This document shows positions 6,266 to 6,585 of a DNA stretch of 6,585 bases, piece by piece. The notes below the pieces were generated by a model. That model worked only from the letters and a program-made list of their open reading frames with translations, had not been told where the DNA came from and did not search any database. How positions within the stretch are numbered: position 1 is the stretch's first letter; each line of letters begins with the position of its first letter. The translations under genes were made by a program, and so were the position numbers. Source of the DNA: Syntrophorhabdaceae bacterium (GTDB lineage: Bacteria > Desulfobacterota > Syntrophorhabdia > Syntrophorhabdales > Syntrophorhabdaceae). The stretch spans positions 1-6,585 of the forward strand of contig JAOAFK010000139.1 of assembly GCA_026416315.1 (NCBI GenBank), written 5' to 3'.

Positions 6266-6285
6266 TTTTCACCTAAGTGAGAAAT
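6264..6285 (-). promoter_or_regulatory. Stop/start hairpin covering the ribosome site of the small membrane protein
   Basis: On the - strand ATTTCTCAC (6285-6277) can pair with GTGAAAAAT (6272-6264), eight of nine positions, around a four-base loop (TTAG) that holds the cytochrome b stop codon. The ribosome site AGGTGA and the first two bases of the next ATG are inside the loop and right arm. A ribosome ending at the stop would open the structure, which suggests translational coupling. The stem is mostly A-U and its stability is uncertain. Confidence 0.35.
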
Positions 6286-6585
6286 CCTATTATAGTCATT
6301 ATGATAAAATATGCAGTATACAGAATGCCAATCCATGTAAATACAGTGCTTTTTTCACCTCTTGCAGACTTTCTATCAAAGAAAGGGATCAGCAAGAAAA
6401 ATAAAATGCCGAGGGAAATCAAAATAATGGCAATCATCTCACCATTTAAACCCATAATGTCACCGGGAAAAAGTTTTAATGTCTGAAATAGAAAGAGGAA
6501 ATACCATTCAGGTTTTATATTTTCCGGTGGTGCTGCAAGGGGATCTGCCTTCTTGCCTATCTCTGGAGGGAATAGTACCGAAAGG
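6273..6585 (-). CDS. Cytochrome b (bc-type complex), C-terminal fragment
   Basis: About 103 codons plus the TAG stop are visible; the gene continues beyond the right edge. It reads 'LSVLFPPEIGKKADPLAAPP', then 'ENIKPEWYFLFLFQTLKLFP', then two hydrophobic helices (about 6397-6450 and 6279-6340 in window coordinates) separated by a charged loop 'FFDRKSARGEKS'. The KPEWYF block is the quinol-oxidation (Qo) site motif of cytochrome b and of subunit IV in cytochrome bc1/b6f complexes, with the Glu that takes part in proton release. Its position before the last two helices fits the C-terminal domain of cytochrome b or a separate PetD-like subunit IV; the missing upstream part decides which. The protein is an inner-membrane respiratory component that passes electrons from quinol to a Rieske protein and cytochrome c. 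An internal ATG (6453-6455) is a Met within the protein, not a start. The small membrane-protein gene follows in the same transcript. Confidence 0.9.
   Translation of the reverse strand, partial: LSVLFPPEIGKKADPLAAPPENIKPEWYFLFLFQTLKLFPGDIMGLNGEMIAIILISLGILFFLLIPFFDRKSARGEKSTVFTWIGILYTAYFIIMTIIGFLT

Noticed and set aside
6111..6404. 97-codon + strand frame across the small membrane protein and cytochrome b
   Set aside because: It is antisense to both genes, and the PEWY-containing frame on the other strand is clearly the real one.
6273..6455. Separate 60-residue protein starting at the ATG 6453-6455
   Set aside because: The frame stays open upstream to the window edge and contains the cytochrome b KPEWYF motif, so the ATG is an internal Met.

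Overview
The window looks like chromosomal DNA of an AT-rich, Gram-negative (diderm) bacterium with a membrane-bound quinol-oxidising respiratory chain. The diderm call rests on the tail of a lipid A acyltransferase at the left edge. The respiratory call rests on the tail of a cytochrome b at the right edge that carries the PEWY quinol-site motif. Heavy use of ATA, AGA and AGG codons and the gene content would suit an anaerobic or thermophilic lineage such as Nitrospirota or Desulfobacterota. That placement is inference, not something the sequence proves.

Layout. Bases 1-150 hold the C-terminus of an LpxL/HtrB-type acyltransferase on the + strand. After a 61-base gap with a plausible sigma70-type promoter comes a + strand group at 212-3559: a long-form D-3-phosphoglycerate dehydrogenase (serA), an NAD-dependent sugar-nucleotide epimerase 52 bases later, and a metallo-beta-lactamase-fold hydrolase whose start overlaps the epimerase stop (ATGA). 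Bases 3560-4042 lie between converging transcription units. They hold a weak terminator-like hairpin, a pair of short direct repeats around an imperfect palindrome, and a broken coiled-coil gene of the 'LAEAQKRTEE' heptad-repeat kind. On the - strand (6585 down to 4043) run a cytochrome b tail, a small two-helix membrane protein coupled to it through a hairpin at the stop/start junction, and a 633-codon gene.

The 633-residue protein is the most interesting item. Over its whole length it follows the plan of Eco57I-type (type IIG-like) restriction-methylation proteins: a PD-(D/E)XK-like N-terminus, a 'GVLTNGR.W' segment, a methylase motif I position, a 'YGVE' segment, a 'GNPLIG' segment, a coiled-coil spacer and 'FHFEIEFP'. 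At each catalytic site the key residues appear to be replaced: EAK reads EAS, the motif I glycine loop reads DMTPNFG, and NPPY reads QPGL. The target-recognition region is missing. The frame is nevertheless intact, so it may be a catalytically dead, repurposed defence protein or a gene early in decay.

How the genes work together. serA feeds serine synthesis, and the epimerase probably feeds cell-surface polysaccharide, as the neighbouring lipid A gene suggests. The cytochrome b and its small partner belong to a bc-type respiratory complex. The restriction-like gene and the coiled-coil remnant sit at the meeting point of two housekeeping units and look like accessory material.
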